Both the position numbers and the translations under genes were made by a program. Positions 10,220 through 23,444 of a DNA stretch of 64,000 nucleotides are shown piece after piece. Position 1 is the stretch's first letter, and each line of letters opens with the position of its first letter. Source of the stretch: Leptoclinus maculatus (taxonomy: Eukaryota > Chordata > Actinopteri > Perciformes > Stichaeidae); contig JAVDOI010000013.1 of NCBI GenBank assembly GCA_032191485.1, positions 1,952,559 through 2,016,558 of the forward strand, read 5' to 3'. The notes below the pieces were generated by a model, which was not told where the DNA came from, made no database searches, and saw nothing but the letters and a program-made list of their open reading frames with translations.

Positions 10220-11545
10220 TCTTTTAATTAAAAACAACAGTGGGATGAATCAATAAGGACAACAATAGCTAGTTGCAGCCCTATGTGAGGAGTCGGTTTG
10301 GTGAATGCATTCTTGCAATAGATACAACAGACAGTTGTGATCCTTACAGACTAGGCCTATATCCCCGCTGCTGTTTGGAGTGATGTTTCCCAAAACACAA
10401 CGTTTCCACACTGTGACTCATCATGTCTAGTAGTACTCGGCAGTGTAGACAGACCAGAGACATCAGCAGTAAGAGGGAGGAGTGTGGGAGTGATGGGGGC
10501 TGCCATCCTATGCATAAACATGAGAGAACTGGCCCAATTCACACAATAGCTCAGGGGAGAGCTACCATCACCACGAGCCAAAGCAAAAATAAGTGATGGC
10601 ATTGATACTGTTGATGTTGGATCGGGTTCAACCCTCTGTGCCCCAGTGAAAAGCACTGTCCAGTCTCATTGTTCAGTTTCCTCCCAACTGCCAATACTCC
10701 ACCAGAAGTAGAGTGACTCCATAAAATCTAAATATCCTATCCAATCAAAATCCTCTTCCATACAACTTCATCACAACAGCTAACTTTTCTCTGCCACAGA
10801 TGAGGAAAACATCACAATCTAAAGGGCTTTCAAATGATGGGAGCATTGTTCGGTGGGAACCAAGGGGTTTACATGCAAGTCTGTACAAGCATAGCCGTCA
10901 TGATTCAACAAAGACGAGTTGTCACAGCACCTTTTGAATAAACTCTTCTATTGTTGTAGTCACTGAACAATTTGCTTAGCCCAAAATAAATGAATACACA
11001 ACATCACCGAGATCACTCTCTGTTATTACTTCTCAGTTTGCTGTGGAAATATGCTCCAGTTTATAATGAACCCCTGTATTGCACACTTCTGTGGTTAGGG
11101 ATTGTAGTGCTGATGCATATGAGTGCTTTAATTAATACCAGTCACTTTGCATTATTCTGCATCTGAGTGTATTTTCTGAGAGTGCTTATGCATATGGAAA
11201 TCAAGCTGTCACCACTGCTGCCGAGTGCTCTCTAAGCCGACAGGTTTTCTTTACAGAAATGTGCTGATCTTGGTGTGCATATATTTGTAGCCACTAACCT
11301 TTGTTAACCCTCTTAATAATGCAGCAGCGGCGGGGACTAACCTTGAGACAGTGGCATCATGTAGGTAAACACAGCAGTCACACTTTGACAACATGCTTAC
11401 TGAGTGCACTGAGTGAAAGAAGAGCAGTTGCTAAAGAAAGGGCAAAAGATGAACCTGGTAATTAGGTAAACCTAGATGGCGTAAATTTGATGCAATTTAA
11501 TTGGAAATTATTTTATTTTTAAAAAGCTTACAATTCTGACTTGTG
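10220..11545. other. Noncoding sequence, nothing recognised
   Basis: No repeat, exon or RNA gene could be recognised here. The 99-codon frame on the minus strand at 10357-10656 has no domain and no splice or promoter context. Confidence 0.5.
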
Positions 11546-11549
11546 TCAC

Positions 11550-11760
11550 AACCCGGCTCAGAGACGAAGACAAAACAAGGGAGACAACGAGCTAGCTGCT
11601 AAAAAGAAGCAATTTATTTGAACAAACATCAGTAACCCAATTTAACCAGCAGTCAAACATAAACAGAGGCAATGGTGTTAAACCTTCCTCCCAGAGCCCG
11701 GCTGCCAACTGGAGAGGGTATTTTAAGGCAGAGTCACACAATGGCACAGGTGTGGCTCGT
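11550..11760 (-). mobile_element. LTR-like fragment (minus strand)
   Basis: Read on the minus strand, this stretch has a TTAAAATA TATA-like box at about 11719-11728 and an AATAAA at 11613-11618 about 110 bases downstream. It then has a CT-rich end with TTGTCTCCCTTGTTTTGTC followed by GGGTTGTGACACA. That layout resembles the LTRs of fish Ty3/gypsy elements. No internal retroelement genes flank it, so it would be a solo or truncated LTR. A nonautonomous DNA transposon is an alternative. Confidence 0.4.
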
Positions 11761-11838
11761 GTATGACAGGAGGAGGCGGGTCGTCACACTTGTTGTTGAA
11801 AATATGCCAGAGAAGTGTTGATTGAAGGGAGTGGGCAT

Positions 11839-12000
11839 ATGTTCCCTCAGCCCTATGTTCCCTCTGAACAGTACTTCCCCCCCCCCCAACCCCAATAGTC
11901 CGGAAAATGTCACATTGGACCGAAAGCCCATTTGCCAGGCAAAACGTTAATGTGTACCCACAATCACAAGTGTTGTGGGTACACAGAGCTGAGGGAACAT
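11839..12000. repeat. Nested inverted repeats around a perfect 13-bp hairpin
   Basis: The inner arms TGTGTACCCACAA (11951-11963) and TTGTGGGTACACA (11973-11985) are perfect complements with a 9-base loop. An outer pair, ATGTTCCCTCAGC (11839-11851) and GCTGAGGGAACAT (11988-12000), is also perfect over 13 bases. A poly-C run lies between (about 11877-11887). The arrangement suggests a foldback element or a decayed inverted-repeat transposon. Confidence 0.6.
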
Positions 12001-12004
12001 ACAT

Positions 12005-15000
12005 ATTGGTGTCAGCCAGTGAATACAAAGTTTTGTATTTTTACTTTAAAAAGGTATTACAGAAAAATTAAGCTGCAAAGTATAAGGTTTTAAATCCATC
12101 CACACATTTCTGAAGGATGTGTGGAATTCTAAATTCTTCTTTTTATGTAGCAACTTTATTTCCCAGCTTGTCACTGTTCTCCTGTAGCGCTGTGATTCTT
12201 GACTTAAAAAAAAAAAATCAATGTATTGCATTCATTTTTTTTTCCAAAGAGCTGCTGGGGAACAAATCAACACATTCACACTTTAGACCGACAATGAGAA
12301 ATTGTAAACTCACATGACACTTGTCAAGGGAGAATATATAGTTTAATTTTAAAATCCACAGCTGGATGCGTAGTTGTAGTTTATCACAACACTTCTTTAT
12401 AACACTCGTTGCTTAGCATGGGAAGCGCATCGTATATATTTCATGGCAAAAAGACAAAAGGAATATTTGCTGAGACAAAGAGGAGCCATACAGTACAATA
12501 AAGATACCACGGGGAATTTATTTGTATTGGACCTTTCTAATACAGAGGGCAGGAATAGCTTATATCTGGAAAAATAAATACAGGGTGACAGAATGGAATA
12601 AAATAGAACTCTCACATCTTCTTTTTAATTCATCAAGCAACATGTAGAGGTGGAGGAAGTTCTCCGTTGAATATCTAACTGACGCTCCTGTAGCTCAGAA
12701 TGTCCTGGATATTACTGCCCCAGGCGATAAATGGCAAGAGTGGAGACAGATGCATTCAACATTAAATGCCACAATAACGCATGCAGCCTGTACTCCAGGC
12801 CCGCACTCCTTCTCTCCTGCTTTACTATGGCAATGACACACAATATAAACAGAAAACAAGATTGCATGGTTTCTACTGCAGGTTAACGTGCTGTGCAACG
12901 CAGTCTAAAGGTGTGCCTCTTGCCTCAACTTACAAGCAATTCTCCCACCCTCTTCACTCATGCTTTGGCTGAGTAAAAAGAAATATAAGATGTATGATAT
13001 CAGCATGGTTAACTTAGTACCAAAGAGCAGAACAGCTTTAGCCCTTTTTCAAAATTTCAAAAGGAATAATGACATGGCAAATAAGTGTTTCACAGGGTGC
13101 CACTGAAATGAAATACAGATACAGTCATTGTGGCAAATGACTGATGGCAACAGTTTGCACGTCATTCACTCTGTTTCCACTAGACTGAAGGAATTCTTGT
13201 CACATAGTTAAAAAGGTAAAATACACTGTTGCTGCAGAAAAAAAGAACATACAATATTTTTTTATGGACATAAAATGTGCCAGAAAGATGCTTTGATACT
13301 TTATCATGTTCTTCATGTTCTAAACCAGGAAATGCAACCGTAACACCAGGCATCCCCAAATGGCCATCTTTAAGACACCATTGTCTTTGCCAGTTCATTA
13401 ACTAAGGAGAAACAGCTTCCCTGTTCACCGCTGAGTGAGTTACGGGCCATATGCTCGGTGCTCTCTTCAGTCTTAGCATGTATAAACGTATTCCGCCCCA
13501 TCCAATCGGCTGCTTGTGTGCTTTACTAACGCTAACCGACACAGACCATTTCCTACGCAGTTAACTGTCCCAAGGGGGATGTGTGCTTTCTTTAAAGCAA
13601 CAAGTTGAGCTGTCTGCTGAGATACAAACGCACATTTTATTACAAAGCCTCCTACTCAGGAGCAAACAAATGATGGGTTTTATCTAAAGGATTATTGGTC
13701 AGGGCTGCTCTGTCTGCTGTCACCTTCCTCTTAAGACTTCTTTCAGTGTATTTAGGAATTGTTCTTTTTTTTTAGGCTCCACAGCTGGTTGCCTCTGTAA
13801 TACCCCAAAATAAGGATGGACACATTTAATGCTTTGAGCAGTTTATTCAACCAAGAAGAAAATGTTGCCATTGAAGGTTTCTGCAAAAACAAACAGGATA
13901 TGTTGAATGGCGATGTTTCTTAACCAAAATGATGCACGTAATTGAACGTAATAACGTAACGTTTTAGACTAATCTGTCATTTTTAACTCACGGGGCACCA
14001 AAGAACCACACCAAGATGGCTTAAAAATGCAGATCTCTCGCCAACTGCAGTGGTGCTTGTGGCATTTTAGTACAAGTCATCCAAATAAAATACAGCAAGC
14101 AGCAATTCACCTCGTTCACTGCACCATGCCACCCACTTCAGATCTGGGTCTGCTGAGAGTGAGAGCTTCAAGAGCATTAGCAGAGCATCTGTGCTTGAAG
14201 CTTTCTTCTATGCACTACTGGTACAGTAAATGATTTGACCACAGATCTGTGAAATTGAACAAATTACTGATTAACACCAGAGAGCTCTCAGAGAAGCGTA
14301 CACCTCGCCAAGGCAGCACAATTCTCCGTCACAGTGACAGAGGACAGACTGTCGGGGACATGCGACACTACCGATCACTTCCCGTTTCCTGCTGACAGCT
14401 GCATTATCTTGACCACGGCAATGATTATTCCTTAACCTTAAACAAGTCCAGAAGAACATTTAAACAGAGTCCCTGGCTGTTTGAAAAGGAGAAGATTTGA
14501 AGGGATACCAGCTTAATTCGGTTTAACACGCAGCCGACATGTCGTTGTGGCTGCTGAATAAAACATGAAGGAGACAGACTACAGAATCTATTTAAAGGCT
14601 GTATATTTGTGTTACAGCGAAGTGAAATAACACTGGTTATAATTATTATAGTAACCTTCACGAAAGAGAGAGAAATTGTTGCATATAATAACATGCCACT
14701 AATTTGCTAATTCCATGCGACATCCACTGAACACATTTCAAAAGCACTAATTTCTATTGAAAGAAAACCACAAAAATAATAATACCTCAACAATACGATG
14801 TAACGACGCCTGTGATTATCCCTGTGCTCTGTGAAATGGCACCATGGCCGCCTCTATTCAACTCTGAGGTGAAACACAGGCATTCAGTCTAAAGCTACAA
14901 GCTAATGCATTCTAAGGGAACATAAACAAGCTGGATGGATGCAGGTGACATTAACCCTCATGGGCCTCTTTTGGGGGGAAAGCAGGGAAGAAATAACAGG

Positions 15001-16195
15001 AGGAAATAAACATTATACTTGCATCTATACCTTTTATTCTAATCTTTTACCGTACAGAAAAAGTTCATTGTAGTACCGTTGCAATTTTTGATCTGCATGA
15101 TTCCATCTCGATGCTGCGTGGACGTAAGATCTATTTGACCGTCGTAGTCAAAGATGGACACCACCGACAAGATTCAAGATTTGTGCTTTGAGATTCTTGT
15201 TGCCTCGGTCCGTGTTCACTATAAGGAGATTGAACCACACGGTTCTGTTAATCCTGCACACCAAGTGGGGAATATCTTCGAGGGAGGCTACTGCAGCCAA
15301 GCATATTCATTTATTCAATCTCTCTTACAGTTTGAGGCATCTGTTGTTTTTCCTTTTATGTGTTCATTACATCTCTGATACCTTCGCAACACCTCCGGTG
15401 CTATCCTAGCTGCCACCTATTTAATGAAGTGAAAGTTCACCACCTCTGCCAGGAGAGAGAACTGCTTTTCTGTGTTACAGAGGAAGGCTGATGAGAGGGT
15501 AAACAAGCCAAGAATTAAAGGTGAAACATTTCTTGTCAAAATATTTGTGTGCTTGTATCGTGTTTTAATTAGTTATTTTTGCATTTAACTTGAGATGAAA
15601 GAGAACAATAGTCTGGGTAAATTGACTTGACTTACTCGAGACTTCACTAAAACGTGGTGCAGGAAATACCAGCAGACAGCGGCACAAGTTCAGCTCTAAT
15701 GACTTTGCCAAAAAGCACCTACATCGCTGGAATAGAAACTCGGCAAGAGAAAATGAGGAAACGCATTACCCACGTCAGTTTCATTCACTGATGAGAAGCA
15801 TACTATTCTAACGCAACAACTGCCAGAGGGGAAGAGGGAATAGAAGAAAGAATAGAGCAACACAGAAATTGGCCACTGCAGTCAGGTGATGATGAAAACT
15901 CTCCTTATCACTTCAGCGAAAAGGGTGAAACTTATTCTTGATGCCTAACCAAGATGGTATCGAACCCATCAAACATTGTTTCCTCTGCAAACAACTCGAC
16001 ACTAGACTGCAGCAGATGTGTATGCAGCGAGTGTGGTTTCATTGCAGAGAGGTTTCTCAAGTCCAGGAACACTGTGAAGTGATATTCCGCCATCTAAAGA
16101 CTCACTTTAAACGTTTTATAGCTTGTTTCTTTACAGAAGTGCAATGTGTAATAATAACATGCTTCAAACAGGATTCCACCTTTACTACTGGGTCC
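12005..16195. other. Noncoding sequence, nothing recognised
   Basis: AT-rich sequence with A/T tracts. All open frames are under 100 codons, overlap one another on both strands, and show no known domain. No tRNA, splice-ready exon or named repeat could be supported. Confidence 0.5.
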
Positions 16196-16199
16196 ATGC

Positions 16200-16370
16200 C
16201 ATGAACTGTATATTAGAAGTGGACGTAGACACTTTGAGGTCACCCATTGGTTTGTGGTCTAATGTTTGAAGTTCTGAGTTTTGTATTCTGCCGACATCTA
16301 CGCTTTTTGCAACCACAAATGACACGAGAGGGTGGAGCTAAGTACAAGACAATTGAAGATTTATTCTTCA
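16200..16370 (+). mobile_element. Interspersed fish repeat of a second family (AACTGTATATTA... type)
   Basis: The wording ATGAACTGTATATTAGAAGT, TGGACGTAGACACTTTGAGG, TCACCCATTGGTTTGTGG and later GACACGAGAGGGTGGAGCTA matches a short repeat I remember from many fish genomes. A second, shorter copy occurs at 58705-58785. The formal class is not known to me. Confidence 0.6.
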
Positions 16371-16379
16371 GTTTCCATC

Positions 16380-18412
16380 ATGCAGGTGATATACACAAAT
16401 TATACAATAGTTATTTTCTTAAGTGGCTCTGATTCATGTTTATCCGACAGGATATACACACGTCAGACTATAGCTCATTTCTTTGTTCATTCAAATGATC
16501 ACAGTATCTTGCTTTAAAGTACTTCTCAAGGGTCTTCACTGTGTGTATTTTAGGTTTTCTGTTTCTTCTATTTCTGTGAAGTGCAAACTATTATGCACCG
16601 CTGAGATTTGTTGTACATTAAATGTAATATGCATTCTCTGGGCTTTCTTAGCGAATGTGTTGTTCAAATAATGTGTGAATACAAACTGAAAGTTCAGGAC
16701 TGGACTTGATAAGACTGATAATGTATATAATGTCCTTATATGACGCATATCCAATTATGAACACACCAACACGTCATCCTTCAAGTTTCTATAGAGGAGT
16801 TAGTTTAATGCCTTCCATCTAGCGTTTTTCTGATGCAGGTCATATCTGCTTAATAAGCTACTTATACTTTCAAATGCAATCTTTTCTGCCCCTAATTGAT
16901 GTTTGTGTTCACACCGATATTGGTTATTTTGCCATATGTAAAATCTAGTTGTTTTTTTCATGTAGAACGTCTTGGTACTTTCTTATTGTAGCTTCCTTTA
17001 TGGATATTGCCATATATAATTACAATTTACATCTAAATACTGGCAACACGCTCACATGCATGCAGTGTGCACATCAAAAACAACATTTCTCACAAACATT
17101 TGTATCCCAAAAGAACAAAACTAAACGTCTAAACTCAGGCAGAAGCTGTTGCTCTGTAGTCATTATTCTGACATGATTCTGTAGAGAACAATCATGCAAA
17201 TGAGTGCAGGAGTTTTATTGAAGTTTGATTGTGAAGATGGGAGCGCAATCCAGTCTGTAATGAGCACGAGAGTTTTATTGAAGTTTTAAATTTGAAGAGC
17301 TTCTACAGTATAATATCAGTAAACAAGTGGAAGTGATCCACTGCTTCTCTTATAATGAAGGGGACTCGGGCAACTCTGACTGGAGGCAATAAGCACCGAA
17401 TACCTTTCTAATGAGGAGATGAGCTACAGGGAGCCTCGACAGATAAAATGGGTATGAACTATGCATACTTTTTTTTTTGCGGGTAGTGGCTCATACCGTC
17501 AACTTAAAAATAAGATCGTCCTTTTCATGTGACCGAGGCAGGTTGGGGAGAGTTTGTGGGTTAGATCAGCCGGTCCCTGTCTCGAGGCAACATAAACAAA
17601 GTGGTTCCCTGCTCGCTGATGCAGAATCTGTGAGGAACGGTGGTAACGAGCAAGGTCAAAACATGTGCACCTGTGGTAAATCAATCAGCTGTACTGAGAT
17701 GGAGATCCTGGTGTTTAAAGCGTTATTGAACACTGTATTATGGTGGTCGTTAGTGCCACGTATGAATGTATGACGCAGGAGCTGCGAGCTGAGATGCCTT
17801 CCCTCGAACCAATTAAACTATGATGCCTGCTTTACTTAAAACACATATATACGCCTGAGTAATATGTTTGTAAGCATCATTATGCCGCGAAAGAACAAAT
17901 ACAGAACATGAAGTGCTTTATCCCCTGGAGGAACTACACAAAGCAGCTATGAAAAAAAAAGGCTGAAAGACAAAACAAAACACTGACAGGATGTCCTCGA
18001 AGTGACGTGCTCAGACAATACAGCATATAGATACAGATTATCTGTCCTTGGTTGCCGGGCAAGCTCTAGTGAAAGAACTGAAAATGACTAAAATAAAAGG
18101 TATAAGTTGTGCAATTTCTCGACCATTTCTTGATTTGACTTGTTTTTTCATATTGAGGCCAATAAAAGTGATTGAACACAGTTTGAAATGAGACAGGTTG
18201 CTGAAGACCCCAAGGCACTCTTCTCTATATTCTGGGCACTATGGGTCTGGTAAAACGTCAGAGAATTGTGTCTTTTTTTTTTCATTAAAGACAAAATAGG
18301 TTACTGTCTTATTAAATGACCCATATAACTGTCACAAAAACAACTCACACTGTGAGCATTTGATGCCACCCCTTTGCTCAAGATGTTTGGAGTTTTTAAG
18401 TGTTTGTACACT
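16380..18412. other. Noncoding sequence with one short duplication
   Basis: Apart from the 60-bp-period duplication at 17199-17290 no feature is recognised. The 98-codon frame at 17477-17773 has no motif. Confidence 0.5.
17199..17290. repeat. Diverged tandem duplication with 60-bp period
   Basis: AGTTTTATTGAAGTTT occurs at 17211-17226 and again at 17271-17286, exactly 60 bases apart. Each copy is preceded by a related AATGAG... stretch. The rest of the unit has diverged. Confidence 0.7.
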
Positions 18413-18735
18413 TATTTAAAGGGGAACTTCACCTTTTACATTCATCAAAGTGTGTTTACCTGGGGAGTACATCTGCATATAGTTGTTTACAGCTTTTTGT
18501 GTCTCCAGGGAGCTGCAGGAAGTCTTATGAATGTCGTCAAGCGATGTCAGTTGAGTCAATCCCGGATTTACCTGAGGAATACAATTTGAAAAGGGAGCCT
18601 TCCAGACCTCCACATCTCTGCTTGAAGCTAGCGGCTACATTAGCCACTACCAGCATAACTCAAATATTCAACTGAATTGTTGGCAGTCACGTTGCATCAT
18701 GGGTAATTTAGGTGCCAGGCTTTGACAGAAGAAGG
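18413..18735 (+). mobile_element. Nonautonomous fish repeat (TTTAAAGGGGAACT... type)
   Basis: The copy begins TTTAAAGGGGAACTTCACC and contains AGTGTGTTTACCTGGGGAGT, TTTTTGTGTCTCCAGGGAGC, GCTTGAAGCTAGCGGCTACA and GTTGCATCATGGGTAATTTA in the order that I remember for a widespread percomorph element. The small open frames across it come from the repeat. A TTAA-like start hints at a DNA transposon, but no target duplication was proven. Confidence 0.65.
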
Positions 18736-18739
18736 ATGT

Positions 18740-21700
18740 GTGGAATAAAACATATGATAGCTCTGGTTCTGCTGCATTGATTTTGATCCTGTATTTTTTC
18801 TTCTTTTAAAGGATTGTGGTCCTGGTTGTGAAAGATTTCTCTCATAGCTGAGATAAACTGTTGTTGACTGTTGGTATTAAGAAATGATTACTTGAGGGCC
18901 ATACTGGTTAACGTTCCCTGGGACATTATGTCACCCCAGAATGCAACATCAGAGATAACTACAACTAGGATTTGTACCTACAGCTGTATTTGTGTCAGAG
19001 AACCTTGTGAAAATCCTTGTGTTTCAAGTTTCTCAGGGTCCTGAGAGAATCATTTCTCATCACCAGATCCTCCCTTGGCAATACTATTGCCCTCTGGAGT
19101 GGGTCTTTCATTCAACAACTATTGTGTCTTACTCATTGATTCAAATGTATTTGGCTCTTTGACATAAACAGAACTACACCAAAGCAAATTGCTGAAAGCT
19201 TTTTGCAAGCCCACAATACTCAGTAAAATAATTATCATTAAATGTTTTAATTGAAATCAAATTGCTTGTGTGCCGGAGGTAGAACTTTTCAAAGGCCACC
19301 TCATCTCTTCCTGGGTCCTGCTATTGTCAAACACACTAACTAAGCTTCAGCAAAGTGTTGACCTTATGAAACAGTTTGCATCAGCAAAGCTCATACCCAT
19401 AGGATTTGTGTTAGTTTATGCTAAACCGCCTTGTAAACCAACAAATAAAAAATTAACTCAATTATAATCCATATTGTTAGTTTCTTCTCAAAGGCTTCAT
19501 GCAAATCATTTCATTGTAAGACAACAAGCAATTCCAGCTCTATCCGTGTGCACTCCCCCCCCCCCACGTGTTCAGCTTGCCACCTGGGTGTTTTAGGTGT
19601 GGATCAGCACAGGAAAACAAGATTTGCTGGCGTAACTCAAGCTTTGTGTGCCCTGTAAGCCAGTGCTTTTCGAGCATGGGAGTAAATGGCGGGATTATGC
19701 ATGAAGGCCCTTGCAGCAAAGCGGTCACACAAGGTGACCCCAGAGAACGAGGCTGTGTTTGCAAGATATGGAGATCAGTGTGGTCATCCGTGACTGTCAG
19801 TCTCTTACTTTGCACACCACCTTTTCCCCATTTCCCGTTGAACTGCTTAATTCAAGATATGGCTGCACAGCATCCCCACTAAGCATTCAAACATTAACAA
19901 CTTCATCTCCACCATTACTGAGTCCCATTGTATTCAAACACAGACGGTTATTTGTCTAATAAATGGAAAGATGCATTGAGGATTATAATCATGGTTTAAA
20001 TCCCACTGAGAATGTAGCTCTTCACCAAGAAGCACCTGTCTGCACGAGAATCATTAAGTCATGCTTGAGTTCTGTGAATCGGAAACGTCTGGAAAATCAT
20101 TAATGGCCAACACTCCAAACTCCTGTTGCCAATAGATTTGCTATATAGTTTAAGCTAGTGCATCTGGCACAACGAAACATGCATAATTCAGTATTGATAT
20201 TCTAGTACACCACCGACAACTGACTTTTGCATTTCAAATGGAACAAATACATATTTGCACGCATTATTTGACAAATCCATAATGTAAAGTGACCTCGCAT
20301 GTGTGAGCATTTTTCATAAATACAAAAGAAGAAAAGAAAAAACATACTGTATTATAAGTCAGTAAAACTAGCGTACAATGTAAAACTAATTGATGAGAAT
20401 AGGGTGGAACATTGTTTTATTAACAAATATACATATGTTCCAGGTTCCAGGGATGTGACCTGTATGAAGCAGGTAAAAACAGGAACAATGATGGTGCATT
20501 TTGTTTCCTTACAGGTTGCTTCCTGGTTGTTTTGTCAAACAACGTTAATGTAATACACTTTATTTACAACTGTTATCCCCAAAGTCTGCACCAGCCCTTT
20601 AGAACATAGAAATACAAGAACCACAACAGAATCCCCTCACGCAGTAAGTGTCCATCACGTCATGCGTGTGCTTGTGGGCAGGTCCGTATATATCTCAGCT
20701 AACTACTAACAACAGGCAACCGCTGTTCAGCCGAAAATAGTTAAGCTTTGGCTCCAGAGCAATAAACTTTCAACAGTGCTCAACTTTTTTTTTTTTTTTG
20801 CTTTTGTTCCGACACCTTTGAGAGATAATTTATTTTATTTCTGTTCCCTTAAGATGCCTCCTGAAATCATGTCAGAGTGTTCAAAGCAACTCAGGCTGAC
20901 TCTGCCCTATTTCAGTGACAAGACAGGCATGGGAGCGCTATTCTACTCAAAAACAAGGATCCGCTGTGGAGATACTCTCAACGCTCTCCTTTTTTGTGTG
21001 AGTTGTGAGTGTGAGGGAGTGGATTCACTCACAGTGCTACAAAGCCGAGCTTCAGTAAAGTTTAGGCGTCAAGAAGGAATCCCCCTCACTCAAAAGACAA
21101 TCTTTGAAAGTGCGGTTCTTATCCCTCTCCATTGGTGGCTGTTTAAACTGCGATATCATCCAGTCCGACTGCCAAACATCCCCACATGGTGAGGGATACA
21201 CAGAAAGAAGCTATTTGAAAGCAAACAAAGCAGACGTAGCCTCCTGTAAGGCCATGTTCTGATGTGTCATCACTATCCTCTCCTAAACCTTGACCCCTCT
21301 CAACCCCATATTAGTCTTGTCTGAAAATCACCGTATTACAGTGAAACTCACCACAGGCCACCTGCTGACACTCTCCCCATGCAGGACAAAATGAACAGTC
21401 CACTCACTTCGCGTTCCTAAAGGAAGTTTGAGAGCCAAGTAATTATCGTTGGAGGTGTGAGCCAAGGGCAGCAGGCTGTCTCTGTGCAGTCTGCTCAGGC
21501 TACAAAGCGTTGTGACCTCCCTTTCTCTCTCTCTCTCTCTTTGTACACATGCATTGTATAAAATATGGAGGCAATGGGCTCGAGTGGTTTCATTACCACG
21601 GCATTTTTCTTTTATTTTGAAGTGGCAAATGCTTCCAAGTGTAGTGCAGTAATTAAACTCCAACTTGTGAAGTTAAACTTTGCTTTAAATTAAAATGTAT

Positions 21701-21880
21701 TCATACATTTTAGTTATACTTGCTATGTGTGTTTTGTTATTAGATTTTTGACAACTTCCCCTGGCCCCACCCCAAGTTGACATATCAACTTATACGGTAA
21801 CGTTTTATACTTGAATTAGCAAAAACTAGCAGACACAAGGGCAACATCTGTAGTCCCTCTGAGTAATATTTATTCCCATC
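18740..21880. other. Noncoding sequence, nothing recognised
   Basis: The stretch contains a poly-C run (19555-19565), a long T run near 20785-20800 and a CT tract (21524-21541). The 138-codon frame at 20776-21192 starts in a T run and has no recognisable domain or flanking splice or promoter signals, so it is not annotated as a gene. Confidence 0.5.
21524..21541. repeat. CT microsatellite
   Basis: Nine CT units ending in TTG, with no clear context. Confidence 0.85.
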
Positions 21881-21884
21881 CAAG

Positions 21885-22010
21885 CAGAAACCGACGGGTC
21901 TGAAAAGCGAAGCCAAAGTGGAAGTGCCTTAAACCTGCAGTCTTTCTAATGGCCATCAGGGGGCGACTCCTCTGACTGACAAACAATACAGTAGGAGTGT
22001 CTGACATAAA
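21885..22010 (+). mobile_element. Interspersed fish repeat of a third family (GGGGGCGACTCC type)
   Basis: GCCAAAGTGGAAGTGCCTTA, AACCTGCAGTCTTTCTAATG and GGCCATCAGGGGGCGACTCC match the head of a repeat I remember as common in spiny-rayed fish. Only the head is preserved. Confidence 0.55.
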
Positions 22011-22014
22011 GGAT

Positions 22015-23190
22015 GCTGCTACTTATTTTATTTAAAGATTTTACGCTTTCATAAAGATTAATTGATGGTTTTTCAGCAAATTGTTGGCAGTCTGATCAAA
22101 AAGTGTTTCTAGGATTTTGAAAGATCCGGAATAGTCGGCCATTTTGAATGCACTTATTGTATCTCTTGCTGAGATTTGGAGAAGATTGAAACTATTTTAT
22201 GGAGCCATCAGCAGAAAAAAAGGGAAACAAGACTGTCTCTCTCCAAAGAATAATTTATACTTTAATATATATATAACCAATGGAATTCTCTGATTCAAGT
22301 GATGGCATATCTCCAGTTATAGCTCAGGGTAGCTTGCTGCCAAAAAGGGAGGAATGTCTTATGAATTTGGTTTCTCATAACTCAATATTATTCAACGAAC
22401 ACCGTGAAGACTACCGGTATACCTCAACAACCACATAAATGACATTATATGGCTCGAGATCAGCTGGGACAAGATGAAGATGGTAATGCAGCCGTTATGC
22501 ACCTGATACATATGTAAGATAACGCATGCAGGTTCTTCGTATTCCTGCACCACTCTCCACCTGTTGGAGGCTCTCCTCACACACTGCTTCGCGTGTGAGT
22601 AAATGTCAGCCTGTAAAATTATACAAGTTCAACATTTGTCTCACAGTGGAAAATAATCACGTTACAGTGTACAATATTTGTTGTGTGTTGATCCGTTTAA
22701 TCAACAGTTTTTCCATCATTTATATTACTGATAGAAAATGTGAGGACTCACAAGGTTATTTACCTGCAAAATACTTTGAACTGCAGCCGACATTGACCAT
22801 GATGCTCTTTGTGTTAGTTCCTTTTAAACTGCAAGGCACTAAAGAGATGCCATTGCAAGAGACAGCATGCAGGGACGTGAACGATGTGTGAGCGGGAGAT
22901 GATTCACCAGTTATCACTGGCAGAGAGATTTAATTATCCGCGTGCAGAGTATGTCAATCACGGCTACACTTGTTCTATGCCAGCATCACATCTTCTCACT
23001 TCAAATGTGATAGAGAAAGGAATCCATGTGTGGAAAAAAGGTATTATTTTCTGCCAAATTTGTATTTAACAGACACTGTTGTCTAAGAAGACCGTCTCCA
23101 AGTGTTGAAATATAAATTGAATGAGGGCGAGGGTGCATATGGATATGAACATTACACCATATAAAGATGAGGGCAGCTGGAGACCCTTGT
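22015..23190. other. Noncoding sequence, nothing recognised
   Basis: AT-rich, with short TA tracts. The 121-codon frame at 22526-22891 shows no domain. Confidence 0.5.
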
Positions 23191-23194
23191 TGCA

Positions 23195-23440
23195 TGTCAT
23201 GGGACAAAATTAAAGTTTGACCTGATAGGACTATATGAAAGGTCACGGCAATCCGTCCAATTGTTGCTCAGATATTTCACTCAAAACCCCAAATGTCAAC
23301 CTCATGGTGCAGCACTAAAGGAAAAGTCACGGGGACTTTTCACAGCAATCAATTAAATAGTTGTTAAGCTTTTCACCATGAATGTCAACCTCATGATGTA
23401 GGCAGGGCAAGGGAGTCCACAGGGAGTCCACATTGGTGAA
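23195..23440 (-). mobile_element. Interspersed fish repeat, copy 4 (reverse)
   Basis: AAAGTTTGACCTGATAGGA, CAGATATTTCACTCAAAACC and CAAATGTCAACCTCATGGTG are reverse-orientation phrases of the same family as the copies at 5256, 7305 and 9165. The unit AATGTCAACCTCATG occurs twice (about 23292 and 23382) with the same polarity, as expected from the internal repetition of the family. A short AGGGAGTCCAC doublet follows near 23410-23431. Confidence 0.65.
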
Positions 23441-23444
23441 CTAG

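Noticed and set aside
20776..21192. 138-codon open frame on the + strand
   Set aside because: It starts in a poly-T run, has no recognisable domain, and has no splice, promoter or polyadenylation context.
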